Shown piece by piece: positions 8,208 through 16,117 of a stretch of 64,000 nucleotides of DNA. This DNA comes from Mycolicibacterium parafortuitum (lineage in GTDB: Bacteria; Actinomycetota; Actinomycetes; Mycobacteriales; Mycobacteriaceae): NCBI RefSeq assembly GCF_002086815.1, contig NZ_MVID01000004.1, positions 186,001 to 250,000 of the forward strand. The letters run 5' to 3'. Made by a program: the position numbers and the translations under genes. Position 1 is the stretch's first letter. Each line of letters starts with the position of its first letter. The notes below the pieces were generated by a model. The model made no database searches, was not told where the DNA came from, and saw only the letters and a program-made list of their open reading frames with translations.

Positions 8208-9947
8208 TCACCCCGCGATCGCCAGACGCAACGCGGTCGAGCGCCTCGACACCAGAGACGTCACCGCCGGAGGGCGGAACTCGGTCCTCTCCAGAGCGAC
8301 CTGCGTACCGATCACCACCCCGGTGGCGGCCCCCTTCGCAGTCTCCACCGATACCGCCTGCCCGGGCTCGTCGTAGATTCCCGCGCACCCCTCGCCCGCG
8401 CACACACCCGTCGACGAATCGATCCGGCCCGCGAAGATGTCGTTGATCCACCCCGCGATCAGAGTCTGTGCGGCCTCTTTGTTCTGCTCGGTCGGAAACC
8501 CCTGGTTGAGATACGAGATGAGCTGGATGGCCCAGCTTCCGCCCTGCATCGAATCCAGATGCTGCCCGTCGTCGAGAACCACCCCGTTGAAGTGCCCGGG
8601 CCGGTGGTCGTTGAGCGCCGCATCGACCCGGCGCGGCGTGCCGTCCTTCCGGGGGGCACCGAGCTCGATCACCGGCACGTAGGCGCCGAGACTTTCCAGC
8701 TTGTCGAGAGCATCAGCCAGCACCGACCCGGGGGGCGCGCCGTCGAGTGTGACGATCCCGGCCAGCTGGTTGACCGCGCCACTGGCCTCGACCGCATCGG
8801 CGTAGTAGCCGGCGGCACCCGCGGCGACCCCCGCACCCAGTGAATGGCCGACCAGGGTGAACCGCTGCGGCAGCGTGGCCTCGGCGCCGTACTTGCGGGC
8901 GAAGCCCGCGGCCACCGCGCTGGCCATGAGCGCGTCGCGATCCCCGAGGAGAAGATCGGCAGTCGCGCGGTACACCTGGTCATCGCCAAGCCAGAACCCA
9001 TCTCGCACAAGAGGATTCGAGGACAGCGTCGGGACCACGACGATGCTGTTGGTACGCTCGGCCAGCCAGGATGCGGTCTTGCTGTACATGGCGCCGACGC
9101 CCCGGAAGCCGTGCTGCAGGTAGATGAACCGCTCCGGTAGTTCGGTACCGTCCGGGTAGTACCAGTGCGCGCTGACGAAGCGTCCTTCGGTGATCTCCAG
9201 CCGGGAAGTGCGCACCGTGACGTTGACGCCCGCCGGGACCACCGGCGGGCCGGCGACGAACCGGATGGCCGCCCCGATGATCTCGGTGAACAGGGATTGC
9301 AGCACGTCCTGCAGCGTGCGCGACGGCGCCTCGGCCGAGACGGCCGAGGTAGCCGACGCCTCGACGGTCGCCGAGACCCGTTGGGCGGCAACCTGGTCGA
9401 CCGACAGAGCGCTCTGCGGCTCGGGGGAAGCGGCGTCCTGCGCGGGTTGTGGGTCGGTCGAAGCGGGGGCCTTGGTCTGGTCTTCTGGCAGCTCGGTGGT
9501 GCCGACAGGCTGTGCAGCATTCGACTCGGGTTCGGTCGTGTCTTCGTCGTCGACCACGGGCGTGGCGCCGGAAGGGTCCGGGCCGGGGCCGACCTCGACG
9601 TCCGGCTCCACGCTCTCCTCGGCCGGATCGGATGCGTCGTCGGCATCGGCATCGCCGGCCTCCGCGTCATCGACGCCAGCGTCCTCCGAGTCTGCGTCAG
9701 CATCCTTGGTGTCAGCGTCTTTGGTGTCGGAGTCCTTGGTGTCGGAGTCCGTGGTGTCGGCATCCTCGGTTTCGCGTTTCGGCGGCTTCGCGCTGTGGCG
9801 CTCGGCGGCGGTGTCGGACGCACCGGCGGTGCCGCCCGTCGTCCCGGAGCCGGTATCGGCGGTTGCGGTGTCGGCCCCGGCGATCATCGCCGCGGACACG
9901 CCCGCCGCCACCACGCCTGCACCCATCCACGCTGACAGCTGTGCCAT
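8208..9947 (-). CDS. Secreted alpha/beta hydrolase with acidic repeat linker
   Basis: 579 residues. An N-terminal signal-like segment (residues 1-31) is followed by a long Asp/Glu/Thr-rich, low-complexity linker (about 35-180) containing tandem DTKDS/DTKDA units. The folded part begins near 235: HGF oxyanion motif at 279-281, nucleophile elbow GHSLG at 367-371, an acid in TLDGAPPG and histidine candidates near 449-463. It therefore looks like an exported lipase or esterase held off the membrane or wall by a flexible charged spacer. ATG 9947 is preferred because GGGGAAA lies just upstream; an in-frame TTG four codons earlier is a weaker option. The linker codons resemble those of the secreted protein at 30954-32807. 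Confidence 0.8.
   Translation of the reverse strand: MAQLSAWMGAGVVAAGVSAAMIAGADTATADTGSGTTGGTAGASDTAAERHSAKPPKRETEDADTTDSDTKDSDTKDADTKDADADSEDAGVDDAEAGDADADDASDPAEESVEPDVEVGPGPDPSGATPVVDDEDTTEPESNAAQPVGTTELPEDQTKAPASTDPQPAQDAASPEPQSALSVDQVAAQRVSATVEASATSAVSAEAPSRTLQDVLQSLFTEIIGAAIRFVAGPPVVPAGVNVTVRTSRLEITEGRFVSAHWYYPDGTELPERFIYLQHGFRGVGAMYSKTASWLAERTNSIVVVPTLSSNPLVRDGFWLGDDQVYRATADLLLGDRDALMASAVAAGFARKYGAEATLPQRFTLVGHSLGAGVAAGAAGYYADAVEASGAVNQLAGIVTLDGAPPGSVLADALDKLESLGAYVPVIELGAPRKDGTPRRVDAALNDHRPGHFNGVVLDDGQHLDSMQGGSWAIQLISYLNQGFPTEQNKEAAQTLIAGWINDIFAGRIDSSTGVCAGEGCAGIYDEPGQAVSVETAKGAATGVVIGTQVALERTEFRPPAVTSLVSRRSTALRLAIAG
9696..9770. repeat. Five 15-bp tandem repeats inside the secreted hydrolase gene
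   Basis: Five successive 15-base units of the form gtc-rgm-rtc-yky-ggt lie at 9696-9710, 9711-9725, 9726-9740, 9741-9755 and 9756-9770. They encode DTKD-type pentapeptides on the minus strand. The unit is a multiple of three, so gain or loss of copies would change linker length without a frameshift. Confidence 0.8.
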
Positions 9948-10108
9948 AGATTTCCCCAACCTTCGATATTGACGACCACGTTGCTGCAGTCGGGCTCAAG
10001 GTAAAGCAGCACAGCGGTGGAGCAGACAGTTTCGGGAATCTGGTCATCTTTGTGTCACCGTGCGAGCCGGGGTGGCCGCCGCGTCGGTGCGTAAGCTCGA
10101 GAAGCACT

Positions 10109-10579
10109 ATGGCGACCCCACTCCATGCCCGGCGATCGGCACTCGTGCTGGTCGTGATCCTGGCCGCGGTGGCGCTCGGATCCGCGACCGCCGCGGCTGC
10201 CGGACTCGAGGACTACCGCTGGGAGCGTCGCCCCCTGCTGGTGTTCGCTCCGACGGACACCGACCCCCGCCTCGCGGACACGATGAGCCGAATCGCGGCG
10301 GCCCGATGTGACTTCGTCGCTCGGGACATGGTGCTTGGCCGGGCCGTGACCGAAGGCACCAGCATGCTCGACGGTCGCGTGATCGGCGCCGAGGAGGCCC
10401 AGCGCCTGGCCGACCGATTCGGCATCGGCGGGAACGACTTCGCGGTCGTGTTGATCGGGAAAGATGGCGGCGAGAAATTTCGCGTCACCGACGTACCGGA
10501 TCTGCGCACCATCTACGCCGTGATCGACGGCATGCCGATGCGAAGCCGAGAGATGACCGCCGAACCGAGTGGGTGTTGA
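10109..10579 (+). CDS. Secreted DUF4174 domain protein
   Basis: 156 residues. A signal peptide is visible (ARRSALVLVVILAAVALGSATAAAAG). The rest matches the DUF4174 pattern: YRWERRPLLVFAP, a middle helix, then DFAVVLIGKDGGEKFRV and a final IDGMPMRSREM. DUF4174 proteins have a thioredoxin-like core strand order but lack a CxxC here, so redox catalysis is not supported. The ATG at 10109 is chosen because the signal peptide starts there; GAGAAG just upstream could act as a ribosome site. The stop is two bases from the next start, so it forms an operon with the CIA30-like lipoprotein. Confidence 0.75.
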   Translation: MATPLHARRSALVLVVILAAVALGSATAAAAGLEDYRWERRPLLVFAPTDTDPRLADTMSRIAAARCDFVARDMVLGRAVTEGTSMLDGRVIGAEEAQRLADRFGIGGNDFAVVLIGKDGGEKFRVTDVPDLRTIYAVIDGMPMRSREMTAEPSGC

Positions 10580-10581
10580 GA

Positions 10582-11244
10582 ATGCGCAAAGGCCACCTGT
10601 CACAGCGCCGGCTCGCCGGCATCGCCGTCGCCTGCTCGGCACTCCTGGTGGTGGCCTGCGGAGGCACCGAGCAACCCGCCAATGCCCAGGAGCCGACGAC
10701 CTCGCCGACAGCGGAATCGCAAGGGACCGACGTCGTTCTGGTCGACCTCGACGATCCCGGCGAGGTGGCCACCTGGACGACGGTCAACGACCCCGTCATG
10801 GGTGGTGTATCCACCTCGCAGGTCGCGTTCGGAGACGGTGGCCTCGTGTTCTCGGGCACCATCTCGCTGGCGAACAACGGCGGCTTCGCCTCGGCCCGCA
10901 GCCCCCAGGACCCCACCCTCGGGCGACTGGCGGCAGGCGCGACATCGCTGCGCGTGCGCGGACAGGGTGACGGCAAGACCTACGTCCTCGAGGCGGGCAT
11001 CGAAGGGCAGCCTTGGTCCTACATCCAGCGCTTCACCACCGACGCCGGCGTCCAGCGAACCTATGAATTGCCCGTCACGGGCTTCCAGCCCGTCGGGATG
11101 CGCTTTGATCCCGCACCCGATGCGCCGCGGACAATGGACCCGTCGCTCATCAACCAGATATCGGTCTACATTCTCGACAAGCAACAGGGGCCGTTCGAGA
11201 TCACCCTCAGCGGCGTCGACGCCACCCTCGGCGGTCAGTCCTGA
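10582..11244 (+). CDS. CIA30-domain lipoprotein
   Basis: 220 residues. The N-terminus is a lipoprotein signal with lipobox LVVAC (cysteine about residue 25), followed by a Pro/Thr/Ser-rich spacer. From about residue 50 the sequence resembles the CIA30 beta-sandwich (VNDPVMGGVSTSQV, FSGTISLANNGGFASARS, then ITLSGVDATLGG at the end). CIA30 domains are best known from mitochondrial complex I assembly and from bacterial carbohydrate-binding-like proteins. An extracytoplasmic binding role is plausible; no enzyme activity is claimed. Two earlier in-frame start codons (GTG 10573, TTG 10576) overlap the upstream stop, so the exact start is uncertain by three codons. Confidence 0.75.
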   Translation: MRKGHLSQRRLAGIAVACSALLVVACGGTEQPANAQEPTTSPTAESQGTDVVLVDLDDPGEVATWTTVNDPVMGGVSTSQVAFGDGGLVFSGTISLANNGGFASARSPQDPTLGRLAAGATSLRVRGQGDGKTYVLEAGIEGQPWSYIQRFTTDAGVQRTYELPVTGFQPVGMRFDPAPDAPRTMDPSLINQISVYILDKQQGPFEITLSGVDATLGGQS

Positions 11245-11257
11245 TCTGATTCGACTT

Positions 11258-12085
11258 TCAGTGCGGCGGCGCGGTGGTGCTGAAGATCGGCCAACAGATT
11301 TCCGTGGCGCTGAACGTCATCGGATTCGAAGGCGTCGCGCCGAGGTAGTGCTCACGGATCGGTCCCTGATGGCTGATCAGATGCTCGTTCACGTAGCGTC
11401 CGAGCGCCGCGTAGCTGCGGTCGATGCCGTCGTGGCCACCGGCGTGCGTGAGCACCGCGAACTCGGCCGGAGGCAAGACCTCGGCGAGGACGCCGTCGGG
11501 CGGGTCCGCGGATTCTGGAGCGGGGACGAACATCGTCGCTGCGCCACGTGATTCGAGAAACAGGGCTCGGTCGTAGAGGCCTCCCGGCACGACCAGCACA
11601 GGCTCTCTCCCCGCCGCCGCAACCGCGTCGCGCAGTGTGGTCAACGCCGCGCCAAACCAGTCGTCGATATCGGAAACGTCGACGGTGGCACCGACGGACC
11701 ACACGGCGAGCGCCGGCTTGTGCTGCACCTCCACGTGGGCGGGGACGTGAACGGGGGAAAGCAACTCGCGCAGCGCGCCCACGGTGTCCCGAGTCTGCTG
11801 CAGCTGCGCCTCCATCTGTTCGAGATGGGTGGTGATGATCTGGGTACGGGCCGCGGCGTCGTCGGTTGTCAGCAGCGCCTTGATGTCGGGAATGGACATC
11901 CCGAGTGATCGGAACCGGCGGATGATGTGGGCATGATCGACCTGGCTGGTGTCGTAGAAGCGGTAACCGGTGTGGGCGTCGATGTGTGCTGGTTCGAGGA
12001 TCCCGCTGTCGTGGTAGTGCCGTAGCGCCTTTCTGCTCAGGCTGGTCATCACGGCGAAATCGCCGATCGAAACCCGTGCGCCCAT
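11258..12085 (-). CDS. MerR family regulator with GyrI-like effector domain
   Basis: 275 residues. The N-terminus holds the MerR winged helix (VSIGDFAVMTSLSRKALRHYHDSGIL, GYRFYDTSQVDHAHIIRRFRSLGMSIPDI). A helix of about 35 residues links it to a C-terminal GyrI-like small-molecule-binding domain (about 120-275), as in BmrR/TipA-type drug-sensing activators. It has a very strong ribosome site, GAGGAGG, about 6 bases before ATG 12085. Both it and the divergent NTF2/SDR pair have MerR-style promoters in the shared 152-base gap, so it probably controls itself and that pair. No metal-binding cysteine loop is present, so an organic ligand is more likely. Confidence 0.85.
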   Translation of the reverse strand: MGARVSIGDFAVMTSLSRKALRHYHDSGILEPAHIDAHTGYRFYDTSQVDHAHIIRRFRSLGMSIPDIKALLTTDDAAARTQIITTHLEQMEAQLQQTRDTVGALRELLSPVHVPAHVEVQHKPALAVWSVGATVDVSDIDDWFGAALTTLRDAVAAAGREPVLVVPGGLYDRALFLESRGAATMFVPAPESADPPDGVLAEVLPPAEFAVLTHAGGHDGIDRSYAALGRYVNEHLISHQGPIREHYLGATPSNPMTFSATEICWPIFSTTAPPH

Positions 12086-12132
12086 GGCGTCCTCCTCTGC
12101 GATCTGCTGCCCCTGCCGTGGCGGGTGACGCC

Positions 12133-12163
12133 ATCGTGCACTCTCCCCCTGGGGGAAGGGCAA
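12133..12163 (-). promoter_or_regulatory. MerR-type promoter for the regulator gene
   Basis: Read on the minus strand, TTGCCC (12158-12163) and CACGAT (12133-12138) are 19 bases apart, the overlong spacing typical of MerR-controlled promoters. The spacer contains the near-palindrome CTTCCCCCAGGGGGAGAG. The predicted start is near 12126, giving a leader of about 40 bases with the GAGGAGG site. Confidence 0.5.
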
Positions 12164-12200
12164 CATCACGGCGCGTCGCGAAAATTTTTGCGCCCTGGGG

Positions 12201-12231
12201 TTGACCTTCCCCTAACGGCAACCTCCATCGT
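12201..12231 (+). promoter_or_regulatory. MerR-type promoter for the NTF2/SDR pair
   Basis: TTGACC at 12201-12206 and CATCGT at 12226-12231 are again 19 bases apart. GTTGACCTTCCCC (12200-12212) is the inverted copy, 12 of 13 bases, of the element at 12152-12164 in the opposite promoter. Transcription would start at about 12238, the A of the ATG, so translation would be leaderless; no Shine-Dalgarno site is seen. Confidence 0.5.
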
Positions 12232-12237
12232 GGCGTC

Positions 12238-12594
12238 ATGACCAACACCACACACTGGGATGCACTCCCGGACACCGTAAGAACGTTCATGACCGCGCTC
12301 GATGCCCGCCAGGTGGATCAAGCGCTGGCCACCCTCACCATCGATGCCGTCGTCACCGACGAGGGCCACGACTACAAGGGACATGACGACATCGGGAACT
12401 GGATCGCGACTGCGGCCAGCGAGTACACCTACACCACCGAATTCACCGGCGCGACAGTATTCGAACGGCGGCCCGGTACGACTGTCGAGGTCGGGCAACA
12501 CTTGGAGGGCGACTTCCCCGGCGGCGTCGCCGACCTGCACTACCGTTTCACCTTCGACGGGGAGCTGATCAGCCGGGTGGTGATCGAGCCATGA
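12238..12594 (+). CDS. NTF2-like (SnoaL-type) small protein
   Basis: 118 residues with the layout of a SnoaL/NTF2 cone fold: a helix with VRTFMTALDARQVDQALATLT, DAVVTDEGHDYKGHDDIGNWI, and a closing strand RFTFDGELISRVVIEP. Such proteins bind hydrophobic ligands or act as isomerases, cyclases or hydrolases; the activity cannot be read from sequence. It overlaps the following SDR gene by ATGA (12591-12594) and is divergent from the MerR regulator. The pair looks like a small-molecule detoxification or modification unit induced by the regulator's ligand. Confidence 0.75.
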   Translation: MTNTTHWDALPDTVRTFMTALDARQVDQALATLTIDAVVTDEGHDYKGHDDIGNWIATAASEYTYTTEFTGATVFERRPGTTVEVGQHLEGDFPGGVADLHYRFTFDGELISRVVIEP

Positions 12595-13430
12595 GCAGGA
12601 GATGGTTCATCACCGGTGGCACGCCCGGCGGTTTCGGCGTCGCGTTCGCCGAGGCGGCCCTCGAGACGGGCGACCGCGTGGTGCTCACGTCCCGGCGCCC
12701 GCACGAGCTGGCGACATGGGCCGACCAGTACGGCGACCGCGCTCTGGTCGTGCCGTTGGACGTCACCGACGCGGCGCAGGTGCGCCAAGCGGTGCGCGCA
12801 GCCGAAGAGCACATGGGCGGCATCGACGTCCTGGTGAACAACGCCGGCCGCGGCTGGTTCGGATCGATCGAGGCGATGAACGAGTCCTCGGTGCGGGCGA
12901 TGTTCGAGCTGAACTTCTTCGCGGTGCTCACGGTGGTCCGTGCGGCGCTGCCGGGGATGCGCGCCCGCGGCAGCGGGTGGATCGTCAACGTGTCTTCGGT
13001 GGCCGGGCTGGTGGCAGCACCGGGGTTCGGCTACTACAGCGCGACGAAGTTCGCCATCGAGGCCGTCACCGACGCGCTGCGCGACGAAGTGGCCGGGCAG
13101 GGCATCTCGGTGCTCGCAGTCGAGCCCGGGGCGTTCCGCACCAACGCCTATGCCGGCTTCGCCGATGAGCCTGTCGCGGAGCCGATTCCGGATTACCACG
13201 AGATGCTCGAGCAGGTGCGCGCCACCTTCGTCGAGATGGACGGTAAGCAGCCCGGCGATCCGCACCGCGGTGCCCGTGCGGTGATCGCCGCGATGGAACA
13301 GGATTGGTCTCCGCCTCGGCTGGTTCTGGGCAACAGCGGATACGACGCCGTGGTCGACACGCTGGAGCAGACCTTGGCCGACATCCGGGCGAGCGAAAAG
13401 CTCTCTCGTAGCGCGGATTTCCCTACGTAG
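12591..13430 (+). CDS. Short-chain dehydrogenase/reductase
   Basis: 279 residues. The cofactor loop is TGGTPGGFG (residues 8-16), a variant of TGxxxGxG. LDVTD and NNAG (about 84-87) follow, then the catalytic serine strand VNVSSVAGLV and YYSATK (YxxxK). R35/R36 after the second strand suggest NADP(H). The C-terminal tail with a GARAVIAAME helix is typical of extended classical SDRs acting on lipophilic alcohols or ketones. It is translated from the overlapping ATGA with the NTF2-like gene and shares its MerR-type promoter. Confidence 0.85.
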   Translation: MSRRWFITGGTPGGFGVAFAEAALETGDRVVLTSRRPHELATWADQYGDRALVVPLDVTDAAQVRQAVRAAEEHMGGIDVLVNNAGRGWFGSIEAMNESSVRAMFELNFFAVLTVVRAALPGMRARGSGWIVNVSSVAGLVAAPGFGYYSATKFAIEAVTDALRDEVAGQGISVLAVEPGAFRTNAYAGFADEPVAEPIPDYHEMLEQVRATFVEMDGKQPGDPHRGARAVIAAMEQDWSPPRLVLGNSGYDAVVDTLEQTLADIRASEKLSRSADFPT

Positions 13431-13473
13431 GGCCCGCCCATTCGGGTGGCGGTGCAGGCACGACGGCGCGCGG

Positions 13474-13845
13474 CTACGCGCCCGTCGGCGGAATGAGTAC
13501 CGTCCACAGATCCGAGATCAGACCGTCCTCGACGAGAACGGCGTCGAAGCCGCTCATCTGAATCTGCCCGTCGGCCGGATTGACCAACTTCCAGGCGAGG
13601 TGGGCAAAGCCGGGTAGCTCGTGGACCGAGCCGTCCGGTTCGAACTGAAGATCCCCCAAACCGGACTGCAACGCCGCGCATTTGGCTTCGAGCGCCTCGC
13701 GCCCGGTGGTGACCCCCTCGGCGTCGGTCCAGCGGACGTCCGCGGTATAGGTGCTGTCGATGGCCATCCTGCGTTTGACCTCGTCGCGCTCATTGAAGAC
13801 CGCCATGAGGTTCTGGTGCATCAACCTCGCTATGGCATCGGACAT
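13474..13845 (-). CDS. SnoaL-like NTF2 family protein
   Basis: 123 residues resembling SnoaL-like ketosteroid-isomerase-type folds (LMHQNLMAVFNERDEVKRRMAIDSTYTADVRWTD and the closing FDAVLVEDGLISDLWTVLIPP strand). Catalytic residues cannot be assigned with confidence. It starts inside the last 16 bases of the upstream PucR-type regulator gene (overlap 13830-13845), so it is probably translated by coupling from the same message. It is convergent with the SDR gene. It might be a ligand-binding partner of the regulator or of the AurF-like oxygenase across the divergent promoter. Confidence 0.75.
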   Translation of the reverse strand: MSDAIARLMHQNLMAVFNERDEVKRRMAIDSTYTADVRWTDAEGVTTGREALEAKCAALQSGLGDLQFEPDGSVHELPGFAHLAWKLVNPADGQIQMSGFDAVLVEDGLISDLWTVLIPPTGA

Positions 13846-15092
13846 CGATCTTCTCCTTCGATCGGTGGAGTCGTGACCTGGCGTCCCGCTTGTATGTCCG
13901 ACCCTGCTGCCAGAGCGACTGTCAGCTCGGCGATCACCCGCGGATCGCGCAGTCGCTCGCCGTAGGCCTCACGCAGCTGTCGTAGCCGATATCGGATTGT
14001 CGACGGAGACACGAACAGATCGGCGGCCACGTCGTCTCTGCGCCCGTGGTGCAGCAACCACGACCGCAATGTCTCGGTGAGCCGCTCTTGGGCCGCCTCA
14101 GAGAGATCGACCAGTGGTGCGAGCGCGCGCGTACGAAGGTCCGCGAGGGCCTCGGCGTCGGCGCTGACGACCAACTCCGGAAGAAACTCTTCGGTGTCGA
14201 GCACCGCCGCAGAGTCGGTGGACCGCACGTGCACAGCGCGCATCACCCGTCGAATCGAGGATTTGGCGTTCTTCCAGTCGCGGGCGGGCCCCACCACGGC
14301 ACCGGACCCGTTGAGGGAAGCCAGGAACGACGGGCGCGCTGCACCTCCGACGTCGCAGACCAGCATGACCCGGAGACCGATGTGTGAGTCGATCGCGTCG
14401 TGCGGGACGTGCAGCGTGCGCGGATCCGTCGTGACGGCGGCGCGTCCGCGCTGCGGAGCGCTGGGTATGGCGACCGCGGTCAACGTCCGCGGTGTGGCCC
14501 ATGATGCGTACTCGGCTGCCAGGTCGAGTTCCCCGGAAGTCGCGTCACCCAACAGCATTCGAACCAGGCGCTCGCGCCGGCGCTCACGGTCCAGACCCGA
14601 CCTGGCCTGTTCCTCGGCGTGGCCCGCGACTCCGGCCGCGGAGATCAGATCGAGGTAGGCGAAGAACATCTCGGCAAAGGCGCTGATCTGGTCGCGGTCC
14701 ACACCGTCGTGAGCAGCCAGCGCACTCCAGTCGCGCCACAGTTCGCGGGCACCGACCCGATAGGCCGCCAGCTGAACCTCCGGCGGTCGACCGTTGCGGG
14801 CCTCGCGCCGGCCGAACCGGTGAGCGGTGTCGAGCACCTCCTGCATCGGCACCGCCGCACCCGCGCCTGCCGCCGGGCGGAGGCCGTCGATGAGTGAACT
14901 CAACAGCTGGGCCGCCGACGCGTCGATGATCGGCCGCCAGGATTCCTGAGCCGCCTGGGCCAATGACGGCACCTCGGCGGTGACCGCTTCGACCATCCGG
15001 TCGATGAGCGCGGGAAGTCCGGTACGCATCGCCTCCAGCGTCCGCAGCGGCAGTTCGACGGTTCTCGTCGCGTCGCTGCGCGCTTCCGGCAT
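13830..15092 (-). CDS. PucR-type helix-turn-helix regulator
   Basis: 420 residues from ATG 15092. The N-terminal 180 residues are helical and rich in conserved acidic/aromatic positions, like the RsbT co-antagonist/CdaR-type sensor domain. The last 70 residues contain the PucR helix-turn-helix (LRSWLLHHGRRDDVAADLFVSPSTIRYRLRQLREAYG). Such proteins regulate neighbouring operons in response to small ligands; many mycobacterial members lie beside fatty-acid or oxygenase genes. It faces the AurF-like/DUF4873 operon across 113 bases and is overlapped at its 3' end by the SnoaL-like gene. Upstream in-frame codons are ignored because they run through the promoter region. Confidence 0.8.
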   Translation of the reverse strand: MPEARSDATRTVELPLRTLEAMRTGLPALIDRMVEAVTAEVPSLAQAAQESWRPIIDASAAQLLSSLIDGLRPAAGAGAAVPMQEVLDTAHRFGRREARNGRPPEVQLAAYRVGARELWRDWSALAAHDGVDRDQISAFAEMFFAYLDLISAAGVAGHAEEQARSGLDRERRRERLVRMLLGDATSGELDLAAEYASWATPRTLTAVAIPSAPQRGRAAVTTDPRTLHVPHDAIDSHIGLRVMLVCDVGGAARPSFLASLNGSGAVVGPARDWKNAKSSIRRVMRAVHVRSTDSAAVLDTEEFLPELVVSADAEALADLRTRALAPLVDLSEAAQERLTETLRSWLLHHGRRDDVAADLFVSPSTIRYRLRQLREAYGERLRDPRVIAELTVALAAGSDIQAGRQVTTPPIEGEDRCPMP

Positions 15093-15123
15093 ACCGCGAT
15101 AGTAGGGCCCCTCCCGGGGTGAC

Positions 15124-15138
15124 TGACCGAAAAGGTCA
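15124..15138. promoter_or_regulatory. Inverted repeat in the divergent PucR-type/AurF-like promoter region
   Basis: TGACC, five bases, GGTCA lies in the middle of the 113-base gap 15093-15205 and is a candidate site for the adjacent regulator. GACAAT at 15194-15199, six bases before ATG 15206, could be the -10 box of a leaderless AurF-like gene. Confidence 0.35.
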
Positions 15139-15205
15139 ATGCGGGCGCCAAAGATTAGCCGCTGTGGGCGAGACCCTGCCCCCACTGGACATCGACAATG
15201 GCGAC

Positions 15206-16117
15206 ATGACCGCCACTCCTGCCCCCATCGTGAGCCGCCCCGACAGGGAAGGGGTTGCGGTGCGGCTGCTCAAGGGGTCAGCGAAGAAGTCCTACGAGCC
15301 CGTCGTCGACATCGACTGGGCCGCCCCGCTGGCCGACGACAAGTACTTCTTGCCGCCGCAGATGTCCTCCCTGTACGGGACGCGGCTGTGGGAGCAGATG
15401 AGTGTGCAGCAGCGCATCGACCTGTCGCGCCACGAACTCGTCAACTACCTGTCGATGGGCATCTGGTTCGAGAACATGCTCAACCAGTCACTGTTGCGGG
15501 GCATGATCCGTTCCTCACCGACGGCGGGCAGCACCTTCTACGAGCTGACCGAACTCGGTGACGAGGCCCGACACATGCTCATGTTCGGCAAGGCGATCAG
15601 GCGCATCGGGGTGGAACCGTTCTGGCCGACCGGACGTCACGCGCGGTCGGTCAACACGATGCCGTTCATCTTCCGCGGTCCGATGCTGTGGATCGCGGCG
15701 CTGGTAGGCGAAGAGATCTTCGACGCCCTACAGCGCAGGATCCTGGAGGACGGTCAGGAAGTACAGCCGCTGGTGCAGCGGCTGATGCGGATCCACGTGA
15801 CCGAGGAGGCGCGCCACATCCAGTTCGCGCGTGACGGAATCCGCCGCGACGTCGCCGAGATGCCGTTGCGTACCCGATGGATCCTGGCGAACCTGCACGG
15901 GCTCGGCGCCACGCTGTACCTGAAGAACTTCACTCGGCGCGGCCTTTATCAGCGGGTCGGGCTCGACGGAGCCGCCGCACAACGACAAGCGCGGGCCAAC
16001 AAGCACTTTCACGATGTGCAGAAGCTGGGCTTCGCATCGCTGGGCGAGTTTTTGGAGGAGTTGGGTTTGATGGGTCCGTTGGCCCGCCGGATGTGGAAGC
16101 GGAGCCACTTCCTGTGA
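15206..16117 (+). CDS. AurF-like diiron N-oxygenase family protein
   Basis: 303 residues, all-helical. It has the diiron ligand pattern of the AurF family: an early glutamate in the MGIWFEN helix (E89), DEARH with E120 and H123, EE at 169-170, and a second EARH with E201 and H204. AurF proteins oxidise aryl amines to nitro groups with O2, but most actinobacterial homologues have unknown substrates and may be desaturases or hydroxylases. The chosen ATG lacks a Shine-Dalgarno site but has a -10-like GACAAT six bases upstream. The following DUF4873 gene overlaps it by GTGA, so both proteins are made together. Confidence 0.75.
   Translation: MTATPAPIVSRPDREGVAVRLLKGSAKKSYEPVVDIDWAAPLADDKYFLPPQMSSLYGTRLWEQMSVQQRIDLSRHELVNYLSMGIWFENMLNQSLLRGMIRSSPTAGSTFYELTELGDEARHMLMFGKAIRRIGVEPFWPTGRHARSVNTMPFIFRGPMLWIAALVGEEIFDALQRRILEDGQEVQPLVQRLMRIHVTEEARHIQFARDGIRRDVAEMPLRTRWILANLHGLGATLYLKNFTRRGLYQRVGLDGAAAQRQARANKHFHDVQKLGFASLGEFLEELGLMGPLARRMWKRSHFL

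Noticed and set aside
9696..9770. Possible CRISPR-like array
   Set aside because: Units are 15 bp, contiguous without spacers and in frame with a peptide repeat; this is a coding minisatellite.
9165..9972. Long plus-strand open frames of about 256-260 codons opposite the secreted hydrolase
   Set aside because: They are the reverse reading of the acidic repeat region, giving low-complexity Ser/Val/Gly sequence. The minus-strand gene has a signal peptide and hydrolase motifs.
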